Below, one piece after another: positions 19,440-49,400 of a DNA stretch of 64,000 nucleotides. The stretch is from Eulemur rufifrons (taxonomy: Eukaryota > Chordata > Mammalia > Primates > Lemuridae). The stretch's first letter is position 1, and every line of letters begins with the position of its first letter. The translations under genes and the position numbers were made by a program. The DNA is taken from NCBI RefSeq assembly GCF_041146395.1, contig NC_091006.1, forward strand, positions 4,780,001-4,844,000, written 5' to 3'. The notes beneath the pieces were generated by a model. That model had not been told where the DNA came from and searched no databases. It was given only the letters and a program-made list of their open reading frames with translations.

Positions 19440-20060
19440 TTGAATAAATTTGAAAATATGGATTACCTATAGCCCAGCTGTTCCCTGCTAAGCACATATG
19501 CCAGAAACCTTGAACATGGGCTTTAGGAAACATGTATAGGAAAGGACGTTCAGAGGAGCACTGTTTGTAATCACCCCGAATAGAAACCACCCACATTTCC
19601 ATCAACAGGAAAATGGAACACGTAGTATATTCATGCAACAGAATACTATACAGTAATGAAAAAGGGTGAGCTACTAATACATTCAAGCACAAGGCTAAAT
19701 CTCCCAATATTAGGGAAAGAAGCTAGACACCAAGCAGGACAAGCTGTATTATTCTGTTCAATATATACAAAAGCAAGAAAGTGAAGCTAAAATAAAATGT
19801 TGGCGATACATACGTGGGTGGTCAAACTATGAAGATAAGAAAAGCAAGGAAATGATTATCACAAAAGTCAGAGAGGGTTACCTCCGGGGATGGGAGGAGT
19901 TGTAACTGGGTAGAGGCGTAGGGGTCTTCTGTGTCTTGTTTTCTTAACATGGTTGATGATTCACAGTTGTTCACATTATAAGTATTTTTTAAAGCTATGA
20001 TCTATGCTTTATACATTCCCAAAGGTACAATACATTTCATAGTAAAGGAAAAGTAAAAAT
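19440..20060 (+). mobile_element. LINE-1 3'-end fragment
   Basis: L1M-type 3' sequence (ACATTTCCATCAACAGGAAA, GGGATGGGAGGAGTTGTAAC). Part of the repeat-filled interval between PRODH2 and NPHS1. Confidence 0.65.
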
Positions 20061-20184
20061 TAATCTTAGTATCAGCCTCCTAGGGTTGGTATGAGGATCC
20101 AATTAATGGACACACACAACCTGGTACACACGATGTGCTCCGTAGGTACTGGCTGGATTGTTGGTGCTGTGTGCACAATCTCAC

Positions 20185-20660
20185 TGATGCCTGTCTCCAT
20201 TGATAAGTTATATGCCATTAATTGCCCCTGTGTTTGGAGGTCTCCAAGACCACCACAGGTTCATCGATTCTTTAGAAGGACTCATAGAACTCAGAAAAGC
20301 CATTGTACTCATGGTTATGATTTATTACAGTGAAAGGATGCAGATTAAAGTTAGCAAACAGAAGAGGTGCACAGGGCCCAGGAAACACCAGGAGCAAGCT
20401 TCTAGTTGTCCTCTCCCAGTGGAGGCAAGAGAACAGTGCTCAATTTTCCCAGTCATGTTGTATAACAATGTGCATAGAGAGTTCCAACAACCAGGGAAGC
20501 TCACCAGAGCCTCGATGTCCAGAGTCTTTATTGGGGGTCAGTCATGTAGACATGGCTGGCCACCTGCATGACTGACCTTGTCTGGAGCCCCTCCAGTGGT
20601 CAAGCTGCTACGGCATGTCTCAAGCTCCCCAGGTCCACAAAGATGCTCTCACCATGCAGG
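20185..20660 (-). mobile_element. Ancient LTR-like repeat (ERVL/MLT2-like?)
   Basis: Resembles an old endogenous-retrovirus long terminal repeat (AGGAAACACCAGGAGCAAGC, GTCCTCTCCCAGTGGAGGCA, CCAGAGTCTTTATTGGGGGT). No viral coding sequence accompanies it. The family assignment and strand are tentative. Confidence 0.4.
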
Positions 20661-21039
20661 ATTGGAGCTGAGCAAGGTTCATTCTTTACTGCGCAACCAC
20701 TAATTTGCAGATTTTAAAAGTAGAGGATTGGAGAGGTGGAGAAACCTGCCTGAAGTCACATAACCAGCTTTAATGCCCCTGTCCCCCATGCCCCAGGCCT
20801 CAAGATTTTAACTTCCTCTTTCTGCTGTCTTGTCTTCAGTGTGCAATTCATAGAGCTCAGTGACAAGAGACAGATTAGACATCCAGCAAAGCCTGAGCTA
20901 AAGAAAAGTATTTAAACTTTTTTATTACATGTGCAGCTTATATAAAAATTAATACAAAGGAGGGCAGAATAAAACGGTAGTCTTTCTTCCACTCCTGAAT
21001 TTCAGTGCACCAATTTCCTTTCTCTAAGGCAATGAGATA

Positions 21040-21610
21040 TCCTTGCAGAGATAGAACTACCATTTGATGCAGCAAGCCCATTACTGGGTATCTACCCAAA
21101 GGAAAAAAAGTCGTTCTATAATAAAGACATCTGCACTCGAATGTTTATACCAGCACCATTCACAATTGCAAAGATGTGGAAACAACCCAAGTGCCCATAA
21201 ATACATGAATGGATTAATAAAATGTGGTATATGTATACCATGGAGTACTAGTCAGCCATAAAAATAATGGTGATCTAGCACCTCTTGTATTATCCTGGAT
21301 GGAGCTGGAGCCCATCCTTCAAAGTGAAGTATCACAAGAATGGAAAAACAAGCACCACGTATACTCACCATCATATTGGTACTGAGAAACACTGACGTGC
21401 ACACATGGAAGTAATATTCATCAGGTGCCAGGCAGGTGGGAGGCGGGGGGAGGGGATGGGTAAATTTACAACTAATGGGTGCGGAGCGCACTGTCTGGGA
21501 GATGGACACACTTGTGGCCCTGGCTTGGGTGGTGCAAAGGGAATATATGTAGCCAAAATGTTTGTACCCCCATAATATTCTGAAATTTAAAAATAAAGAA
21601 AAGTAAGTAT
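21040..21610 (+). mobile_element. LINE-1 3' end, relatively young
   Basis: Well-preserved L1 3' end: GGTATCTACCCAAAGGAAAA, ATTCACAATTGCAAAGATGT, a G-rich tract (21434-21459) typical of L1 3'UTRs, and an A-rich tail. No ORF2 frame survives. Confidence 0.85.
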
Positions 21611-21977
21611 GAAAAAAATAAAATGATAGATGAAATGTCTAGAGATGAAAAAATATAACCAATGTAATTTTCAAAATGAAAATGAAAACTCAGTGGATTA
21701 GACATAGCTGAAGACAGAACAATTGAACTAGAAGATGCATCAGAGCTTCATACCCCCAAATATATCAAATTATACAACAAAGAGAGACGAAGAGATTGAT
21801 ATATAAAAAATGATTAAGATACATCAGATATCTAATAAAAGTGTCAAAACTAGAAATTAGAGAGAATGGAGGAGATGAAATCTTTGAAGAAATAATGGCT
21901 GAGAATTTTCCAGGGCTGATAAAAAACATGAATTCACAAAAAGCAAGCATATCCTAAGCTAGAGAAATAAGAAGAGC

Positions 21978-22123
21978 TCCAGCCGGGCATGGTGGCATGG
22001 GCCTGTGTCCCAGCTACTCTGGAGGATGGCTTGAGCCCAGGAGTCTGAGGCTGCCATAAGTTATGATCACTACACTCCAACCTGGGTAGCACAGTGAGAC
22101 CCTTTCTGTAAAAAAAAAAAAAG
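21978..22123 (+). mobile_element. Alu right-arm monomer
   Basis: Single sense arm (AGCCGGGCATGGTGGCATGG ... CAGTGAGACCC) with an A-tail. Confidence 0.75.
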
Positions 22124-22543
22124 AAAAGAAACAAAACAAAAAGCAACCCATGCCTAAATATTGATCTATCATACTGAAATTGCAGAACATTGAAGATAAT
22201 GTGATGCATTATTTATCTATGCATCCTCCAGGGTATAGCGTGAATTAGAGATGTTCTGCAAATTCTATCTGATAAAGAGGGTGGGTATCCCACGTCAAGA
22301 TCACAGACACATTGAAGGCAAGGAGGTAGAAACAAATACTGCTCAGAGGGAAAAAAGCATTTTTCTGACCTACCCAAAGCACAAAACTAGGATTGGGGGA
22401 AAGTGAAGTTGAAAATGAGGGTGTGGGAGGGGAAGAGGCTAGGTGAGTAGTCTTGAGTGCCTTGCAGAACACAATGGGCTGTGCAAGGGCAGGAAGGGCC
22501 CAGATGGTCCTTGTGTGGGTGATCACCCATTCTGTGGTGACAG

Positions 22544-22936
<393 letters not shown>

Positions 22937-23289
22937 TAAGTGGGAGAGTCCTCGCCCCATTTGTTCTGACTGGGTCACCTGATGACTCTGATACTCATCC
23001 TTGGGGTTGAAGAATAAGATACTCTGGCCCGCCCCGACTCATGTCCAGGGACATGCCTAATCCTGGAGCCTCAAGTAGAACATGCTCGTCCAATGCACAA
23101 AGCCTACCCAGAGTTGGGGACTGGGCACTCTGCTTTCTGAGAGAATACTCTGCATTGTCACCAGCAAAAAGGTGGATGAATGGACACTGGATGACGAAAA
23201 CTGGACTCATGAGTGATTCTGATGGTTTCAGGAGATAATATATATAAAGAACTTAGGATATGGACTGGCATGTTGAAACAGTTCATAAA

Positions 23290-23480
23290 TGCCATCTGTC
23301 TGTTATTTTTGTTGTTGCAGCTATTCATTGGCTTCCCATCGCCCACAGAATAAAGCACAAACCCCATAATATGACCTTCGGGTTTATCCTTGCACATCTC
23401 ACTAGCCTTAATTCCTACCACTCCCTGCCTTGACCGCTTCTCTTCAGCAGCAATTTTAGGAAAATCCCTTCCCACATTGT
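23290..23480 (+). mobile_element. LINE-2 fragment
   Basis: GGCTTCCCATCGCCCACAGA, ATAAAGCACAAACCCC and CTAATTCCTACCACTCCCTG-like order typical of the L2 3' end. Confidence 0.6.
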
Positions 23481-24067
23481 GCTCCTGGAGTCCTCTCTGC
23501 CTCGATGGCTGCCACAGCTACTTACCCTTTAATATTGGGGTTCGGTGGCCACTTACATGCAAAGGACTCTCCCCGGCCAGTTTTAATCTCTAGCTCAGAC
23601 CTTTCTCCTGAGTTCCAGAACCCAATATACACACGCTGCTTCAGATAGTAGGCTAGATTGGTTCTTCTTAAAAGGGGCAGTACCGTCCCCTGGTGGGAGT
23701 TTTGGAAATTTTCACAAACGTTTTTGGCTGAGACATTGATTGGAGGGCGCTATAGGCATTCGAGGTCTACTTTTAGGAATGAAATCGTCTTTTAATTAAA
23801 GGGAAATCATTTGAATCCTAATGTGTTTTTGTATTCAAATGTTGTGGTGTTAAAAATTTATTTTAGTCTGGGCTGATAAAAAATAATATATTGACAAACA
23901 CTTGAACTAAAGTTATGATAATATGGTTAATCAAAGAGAAGTGGAGGTTTAAAGAAAGATCATACTTAACTACATATGCTCTATTCTTCTTGGAAATAGG
24001 CAGATTTCTCACTTATCCTGATATTCAATATAAAAACTAAGGATTCTCTTACTGGGTTGCTTCATTA

Positions 24068-24428
<361 letters not shown>

Positions 24429-24429
24429 A

Positions 24430-24760
24430 AAATCACCTTTATTGAGGTACAATGTGTGTACAATGAAATGCACCCATCTTAAGTGTACAGTTCAATGAGT
24501 TCTGACAAATCTGTGCATCTGCGTAACCACCCCAGTCATGATATAGAATATTTCCATCAAGTTTGCTCCTGCCTTCTTGCAGTCAGTCCCCCTGCCATGG
24601 CCCCAGGCAACCACTGATCTCTGTCACCATAGATTAGTTTTGCCTGTTGTAGAGTTTCTATAAATGATAGCATACAGTATGTGTTCTTTTGCATCTAGCT
24701 CTTTCAATAGTCCGTTTATTTTATTTACTATAGAGTCTATTTATGTTTACATGTGTGTCA
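24430..24760 (-). mobile_element. Old LINE-1 3'-end fragment, antisense
   Basis: CTTTATTGAGGTACAATGTG ... AAGTGTACAGTTCAATGAGT ... ATATAGAATATTTCCATCAA is the usual antisense reading of old L1 3' ends. TTTATT near 24716 could serve as a distal minus-strand poly(A) signal for NPHS1, but this is unproven. Confidence 0.55.
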
Positions 24761-25222
24761 TAGTTTACACATTCTGTTTTAGATAACTATAAAAAATCAT
24801 AAAACAAGAATAGATAAGATATAACAAAGGTTCATAAATTCCACTTACTAGCTGTTTCAGATGTAATTGAACTGAAAATAATGGATTTTTTAATATGTCT
24901 TTTCCCACTTCTAAAAAATTTACTTCAAAAAGCATAAAGACCCTCAGAGTAGCTTTTCACTTTTGAGATGTCATTTACAATTCACTCTGTCTCTTTGGAG
25001 AGGTTAGTTTCTAAAGCCAACCCCAGGAAGAGCCTTGTGTATACTTTAACACCAGCTTGAATCATCTTCTGTCACTTACCCACATCTATGTCCTCTCTTG
25101 AAAAAGTCTAGCCCCTTTGCATCTTATGAAGCTCACTTGACAAGCTCAGCCCAGGCTGGCATGAAAAGGACCATTGGAGTATTATGTCCCGTGGGAGCAG
25201 GAAAAGGGTGTTGAGCCAGTTC

Positions 25223-42867
<17,645 letters not shown>

Positions 42868-45800
42868 CCCAGGTCCTCTGGAGGTGGCTCCAACAGTGCC
42901 CACTGCCTGCCACTCACGTCTGCCTCTGGCTCTCTGGTCCCTCTCTGCGGGTGTCTGCTTCCTGTTTCTCTTTCTGTCTCTCTTGTCTTATCTTTTTCAC
43001 TCTTGTTCTGTTTTCCTCTCCCAATCTCACCCAAGTCTCCGTCTCTGTCTCTTTCTCTTTCTATCTTTCTCTCCCTGTCTACAGGGTGTTTCTCTCCGAG
43101 TCCCCCATCCCACCCCACACCACCCTGTTCTCTCTCTCTCTCTTATCTTTTTCCTGCCACTCCTGCCCGCGCTCCCCTGCTCCCAGCACTCACAGCCCCC
43201 AGGGAGCACCAGCTGCTCAGAGTCCTGCAGGCCCTATGAGCCCATGAGGCTGATGTGGTCAGTGGCAGAGTTGGTCCCTGTTCTCTAACCCAGCCTGAGC
43301 CCGTCCTCACACTGTTGCCTCCCCCAGGTGCCCTCCCCTGTCCCCAGCTCCGGCCCCTGGCCAGCAGGCTCCTCCCGGCCCAGCTGGGGCCCAAAATCCC
43401 CCGTCAGCACATGCCAAGAACATTCCTCAGTGCCGGGTGCCTCCCAGCCCCATGACCCCAAGGGCCTGGCTTAGGCTGGGAATACGAAAGAGGTCAGACT
43501 TGGGAAGTCTCCCAGCTCATTGTGGGGAGCAGAGAGCTGGGCCCTCCAGCTCTTCCCTGCCCTCCTACATGATGTGGGCATGTCCCTTCCTGCCCCGAGT
43601 AGACACCAGCACCTCAGTGACATCAGGGATCTCTGCTGGGGAGCTGCAAGAGTGCATGTGAACTGTGATCTGCAATAAGCATGTGGAGAGCGTGTGAGTG
43701 TGTAAAGTGTCTTAGGTGGGCATGTGTGGGGCGTGGGCAGAGCGGGTGGGAGGGGAAGCCAGGGTCGCGGTCCTCCAGCCCTTGGCGTGGGGGTAGCAGT
43801 GAGCCCCGCGTGGGTGCCCTTTGGCAAGGGCTGCATGAGCTTCCTTCTGTCCATATTTCTTACCATCTCCCCCGTCTCTTTCTTCCTTCTCCATGTTTCT
43901 CTCTCTCCCTCCCTCTACCCATCCTGATGTATCTTTCTATCGTACTCTGTCTCCTTGAAACTCCTCTCTGGCTCTCTCTCTGCATGAAGTGGTTAAATCG
44001 CAGCCACTATTTCTCTTCCTTTCTGTCTCTATTCCTCTACATGTCTCTGTTTTTCTGTCTTTCTGTCCCTGTTCTGGTCTCTGTACCCGCTACCCCACCC
44101 CGCACTCTGTCTCTCACACACTCCAGGAGTTCCATGAATATTTGTTCTCAGTCAACCTCTGGCTGTGCCTCTTTCTCCTTGTTTCATTTGTCTCTGAGTC
44201 CCCTGACTGCCACCTCCCAGTATTTTCTAAGCATGTGCTAGTTGGCCGGCCCTCGCCCCAGTGAGCATGCGCACATTCACATGGGATGAGCTCCTGCTTG
44301 CTTATCTCCTGCGGGAATGGGAACTGCTCGGCTTCTCCCCATCCCGGCAACCCCTATTTGTCCTCCTCCAAGCAGACGAGGCATCTGGCCTGCGCCCCCA
44401 CAGCTCTCTCATCTGGGAAGTAGGTTGGGTGCCCTCTCTCATCTGTCTTCTTCCTCCCCATTATTGACTCCTGCCCTCCTGCCACACTGCCTCTCCCAAC
44501 TGCGCCCACACCTCCTGGGAAATGGGCTGGATGCTGAGCTGGGGTGGGGGCAGGGGTGGGGTCTGTCGTAGGGGCCCTCGCCAGATGGTGTCCCTGGGCG
44601 CCAGGGCGTAGAGCTGGCAGTGGCTGGACCTTTAATTAGCACAAACCTTCCACCCTCCACCTTGGCTGTTTTCCTTCTCCACATGCTCCTGGGACCATGG
44701 GCTTGACATCTTTCCATGCCCGTGGCCCCAGAGGGCCAGGAAGGGGAAGAAACATCAGGTGTCTGAAAAAACAGGCCTCACTACCTGACTTCCTCCCCAA
44801 GACTCAGGAGTCCTGGCTCCAAGCCCAACCTATTTCCAAATCCAGGCACTGGGTCTGCAACACAGAAGCCAGGAGTTGAGGCCCCCGCAGCACGAGGGAT
44901 CTGGAACCCCAGGACCCTCCCCGCTCACACCCAGGGGTCTCAGTCCCTTCTCACCAAGGACCGGGCAGTTCAGGCCTCCAATCCTCCCCCCACTACTCCA
45001 CATACGCATGACTTAGGACAGATGTTCACTGTTCATTTCCAAATCCTCCTGGGCTGTGTGGGGGCGGGGAGAGATTGGGGGTTAAATCCACTGACTCTAA
45101 GACTTAAGACCAGATATCCTGACTCCCTGTCATCCTCTCCCAAGCACAGCCGGCTGCAGTCAGGGGATCTAGGAGTCGAGTCTCTAACCCCTCAAGGAAC
45201 CCAGAGATCAGGCTATCAGCTTCTCAGCCACAAAGGTCTGAAACACCAGTCCCTTACAATCCTGGAAATCCAACCCCATCCCCTCACCCCTCCTGGCCAT
45301 TTAGAAACGCAAGAGCCTGAGCCTGAGAGTAAGTGAGAACCTGTTTCTGGCCAATCCTGAGTGAACAACTGCGAATCTGAATGTGGACTCCCAGTTCCTA
45401 CAGGCCCAGGAATGTCAGACCGAGGGTCCCAGCCCCCAGCCCTCCTTCGGGTGACTCAGGGTCCCTCCCACCTGCTGGCCAGCTGCGCAGCGTGGGAACG
45501 CCCCAGCTGGGCTGCATGGAGCCGTCATCACAAGCTGCGCGGTTCCCAGCCTCCCGCCTGCCCGAGCCCCGCGCCGCCGCCTCCCAGCCGTCGCCCAGCA
45601 ACCGGGCCTAGGGGCCCGGCCGGCCGAGCAGGGAGAGGGGTCCTGGGAAATGAGGGGCTGGCGGCCTGGATTCCCGGGTTTAGAACGTGCTGTGCTTTGC
45701 AGTGGTAACGAGGCAGCAGAGGGATATATGGGGCGGGGGAGGTTCAGGTGGAGGAAGCTAAGCTCCCTTCTTCTTAGGGTCCCAATTGCCCCGCAGGCAC

Positions 45801-45880
45801 CCGAGTGCCCTCTTCCCGACCCCCAGGCCCAGGGGAGTCCCAGACCCCGCGTCCCCAGGGCGCGGAAACTGGCGAGGCCC
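42868..45880. other. NPHS1 5' flank, pyrimidine-rich, no gene seen
   Basis: Upstream of the NPHS1 start codon. Two CT-rich tracts (42950-43160 and 43850-44190; TCTCTGTCTCTTTCTC-like words) are the main features. The interval 44780-45330 carries diverged copies of an ACTCCTGG/CCAGGAGTC word. Non-coding first exons of NPHS1 may be here, but none can be pinned from sequence. Confidence 0.5.
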
Positions 45881-46439
45881 CCAGGGCTCCCATTTATAGC
45901 TCCGTTTCCACTCAGCGCAGTCCCTCCAGGGCCTGGGCTGAGCAAGTTTCTTCCACTCCCTCCCTTTCCTCTTCGTCACCCCCATGCCGCCCCCTCCACC
46001 CCGGCAGGGCACAGGTGTCCAACCCGGCCGAGACCCCCTCCTGGGACCCAGGTGTTCCGGCTCCCAGACTCCAACTGGGCTGGGGGGCCCGCCCCCCGGA
46101 GAACCCGGCCCGGCGAGCCCGATTCACGCGCGCCTCGGCCCGGAGTTTCTCAATGGAAGGGGCGGGTCCCCCGGGGCGGCCGGGGCGGGGCGAGCGGGAT
46201 CCGGCCCCCCAGCCAAGCCGCTCCGAGACCGAGGGCGCGCCATGGGCAGGCGTTTCAGAGCGTCTGGGGCTGCGGGCAAGCAGACTTGGGGGGCTCCCGG
46301 AGTCTTCTGGCCTGGCGCCGAGAGGAGCGCGAAGGGGGCTCCGGGCCGGGGTGGTGGGAGGCGTGCTTCCGAGGAAGAAGTTGGCAGGAAAGCCAGCGCA
46401 ACTGCAAATTTCGTGGACCTTGGGCGACACGCACTCAGG
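45880..46439. promoter_or_regulatory. KIRREL2 CpG-island promoter (possibly shared with NPHS1)
   Basis: GC- and CpG-rich, with clustered GC boxes between 46158 and 46191 (GGGGCGGG, GGGGCGGCC, GGGGCGGGG). A TTTATA word at 45893-45898 is not clearly placed as a TATA box. It lies directly before the KIRREL2 start codon and 3.0 kb upstream of NPHS1 on the other strand. Confidence 0.6.
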
Positions 46440-49400
46440 ATGCTGGTCCCTGCCCTGCTTGTCCTCTTCTTCTGCATCAGAGGGCGCGCAGGTACCGCAA
46501 AGGGGGGAGAATGAATGGGGGCGGGGAGGGGGGTGATGGCCGGCTGTCACTTTACTAGGCAAAAGGGGTTGGGGGATCCTGGGTCTGGGGGAGAAGAACT
46601 CTGGAGGCCCGGGCTTCTGAGCATGAGGGAAAAGGGGGCTGGGAACTGGACTCCTGGGTCTTGAATGAGGGGGTTCTTGCATGTGTTAAGCTCGGCTCTG
46701 CTGCCCCCATTCTCCTAGGCACGTCGCCCCATTTCCTGCGACAGCCTGAGGACCTAGTGGTGCTGCTGGGGGAGGAGGCCCGGCTGCCTTGCGCTCTGGG
46801 CGCCTACGAGGGACTGGTTCAGTGGACCAAGGACGGGCTGGCTCTAGGGGGCGAAAGGGACCTGCCAGGTGAAGCTGTTCTCTCTACCCAGGGAGGGGCT
46901 GGGTCTTGGGTGGCGCTGCTGGGCTTGGGCTATATCTGAAGTTTCTATTTTGACATTTCCAAGTTTGAGAAACTGATGGGCTTGGGTACACATTTGGGAG
47001 TCCTGACTTTTGAGCTGCTTCTTTGGAGGTGCCCCATAGAGTTTGGGATTATTTTATTGTGAAATAGTATGTAAATGCAGAAAGGTGCAGTAAACATAAA
47101 TGGAAGATTTGCCACGTTAAGTAGACACCTATGCAGCTAATAACCAGGTCCATTGCCAGCCCTCCCACAAGCCCTCTTTATTTCCTTCCCCGGTCACAGC
47201 CCTCCTCTCCTCACCCCAGAGGTAGCACGTCACCTAACTTTTATGGCAATCATCTTCCTGCATTCCTTTCTGACTTCATCACCCCCACATTTGAGTGACT
47301 CTGTATTGGGAGGGAGTAATGGTCTCTCTGGGCCCAGGACATACTTTTTAATAATGTCTTACCAACAAGTGTGTGGGACAGTTTCTGGTGTGGGATGTCT
47401 GGGGATGGAGGGCTGAGGCCAGGGACTCAAAACCATGGTGTGACGGCGTCTTTCCTGACTCCAGGGTGGTCCCGGTACTGGATATCAGGGAATGCAGCCA
47501 GTGGCCATCATGATCTCCACATTAGGCCTGTGGAGCTAGAAGATGAAGCATCGTATGAATGTCAGGCTACACAAGCAGGACTCCGCTCTCGACCAGCCCA
47601 ATTGCACATACTAGGTGAGGACCCAGCCTACTTATCCCTTGAGAGCACAGGGGGGCAGCCAATGCTAGCTGGGAGTATCAGGAGTTCAGGGAGAGCAGGG
47701 GAGCGGTCAATTGGAACTGAGAAGATTAGTGTCTCAGCCCATTATCCAGCTCTGATCCCAGATCCATCCTGCAGTGCCCCCAGAAGCCCCCCTGGTGCTG
47801 GGAGGCCCCTCTGTGTCTCTGGTTGCTGGAGTTCCTGCGAACCTGACCTGTCGAAGCCGTGGGGATGCCCGCCCCACCCCTGAGCTGCTGTGGTTCCGAG
47901 ATGGGATCCAGTTGGGTGGGACCACCTTCTACCAGGTCAGGTCCAAATCCCTGTGCAAGCCCTTGCTCATTTAGGAAAACTTGGGGCCCTCTCTGATCAC
48001 AGACTCATCCAGAAGAGAAGAGGGCATGGGAGGGCAGGGGTTCAAGGGCTGGGCCCCCTTGGAATATGATTCTGGGTAAAGACTCTAGGGCCAGACTACC
48101 TGGGTTCAAATCAAGGCTCAGCCACTTGCTAGTTGATTGTTCTTGAGTAAATTATTTAACCTCTCTGTCCCTCAGTTTCCTTATTTGTACAATGAGGACA
48201 ATAGTAGTATGCACTTGATAGGGTAATTGTGAGGATTAAAGAAAGTAATACCTATAAATGCCTAGAAGAGTGCCTGACACATAGTAAGCGCTCTGTAAGT
48301 GCACATAAACTCACTGTTGTTATCCACACCTCCAGACTGTGCTGAAGGAAGGGACCACTGGGTCAATGGAGAGCACCTTATCCTTAACCCCTTCCAGACG
48401 TGATGATGGAGCCACCTTGGTCTGCCGAGCTCAGAGCCAGGCCCTACCTGTGGGGAGGGACACAGCTATTACACTGAGCCTGCAGTGTGAGTGCAGCCGG
48501 CCCTGGGACAGAGGGGTGTGGGGCCAGGACTTCTGGGTCTAAGGAAGGAGGGGACTGTGGCCCTTGGGGAAAGAGGAAGCTGGGGCCTGGACTCCTGGAT
48601 CCGAGAGAGCAGGAGAGGACAGAAGGCTGGGGGACCTGGAAACTGGAAGCCCAGACTCCTGGCTCAAAGGAAAGAAAGCACTAGGGACCCAGACTCCTGG
48701 AACAGAGGGACTAGGCACTGGGTGCCTAGGACAGCAATGCAGGTGTTCGTGGTCCTTGCTCCGCTGACCATTGTCCCACTCCAAAAGATCCCCCAGAGGT
48801 GACTCTGTCTGCTGAGCCACAGACTGTGCAGGAAGGAGAGAAAGTCACTTTCCTGTGCCAGGCCACAGCCCAGCCTCCTGTCACCGGCTACAGGTGAGGA
48901 CAAAGACCAGCTCTCAGCAGGCTTAGGGAGGGCTGGGACCTGAGCGGGTGTGCCAGGGAGTGGAGACAAAGCTAACAGCACCACCACCTCCTCAGATGGG
49001 CAAAGGGGGGCTCTCCGGTGCTCGGGGCCAGAGGGCCAATGTTGGAGGTCCTGTCAGATGCCTCGTTCCTGACTGAGCCGGTGTCCTGCGAGGTCAGCAA
49101 CGCCGTGGGTAGCGCCAACCGCAGCACCGCGCTGGACGTGCTGTGTGAGCTGGGGCGGGGCTGCGATGGGCCGGGGAGGGAAACGTGGGGTCCGGGGCGG
49201 GGCCTAGGCGTGCGGGTGTGCCCTAGACAACTAGTAGGGACTTGGGCCTTTGAGGATGCAGTGCTTCCCAGGGGCTGATCCCGGGTCAGGGGCTTCATTC
49301 CGTCCCGTTCATGTGACCCTTCCTCTTCCTCCTCCAGTTGGGCCGATTCTGCTGGCAAAGCCAGAGCCGGTGTCGGTGGACGTGGGGGGAGACGCCTCCT

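Noticed and set aside
45650..46558. 302-codon plus-strand frame (and the 256-codon minus frame at 45912-46682)
   Set aside because: GC-rich CpG-island openings; they conflict with the KIRREL2 exon 1 frame and show no domain.
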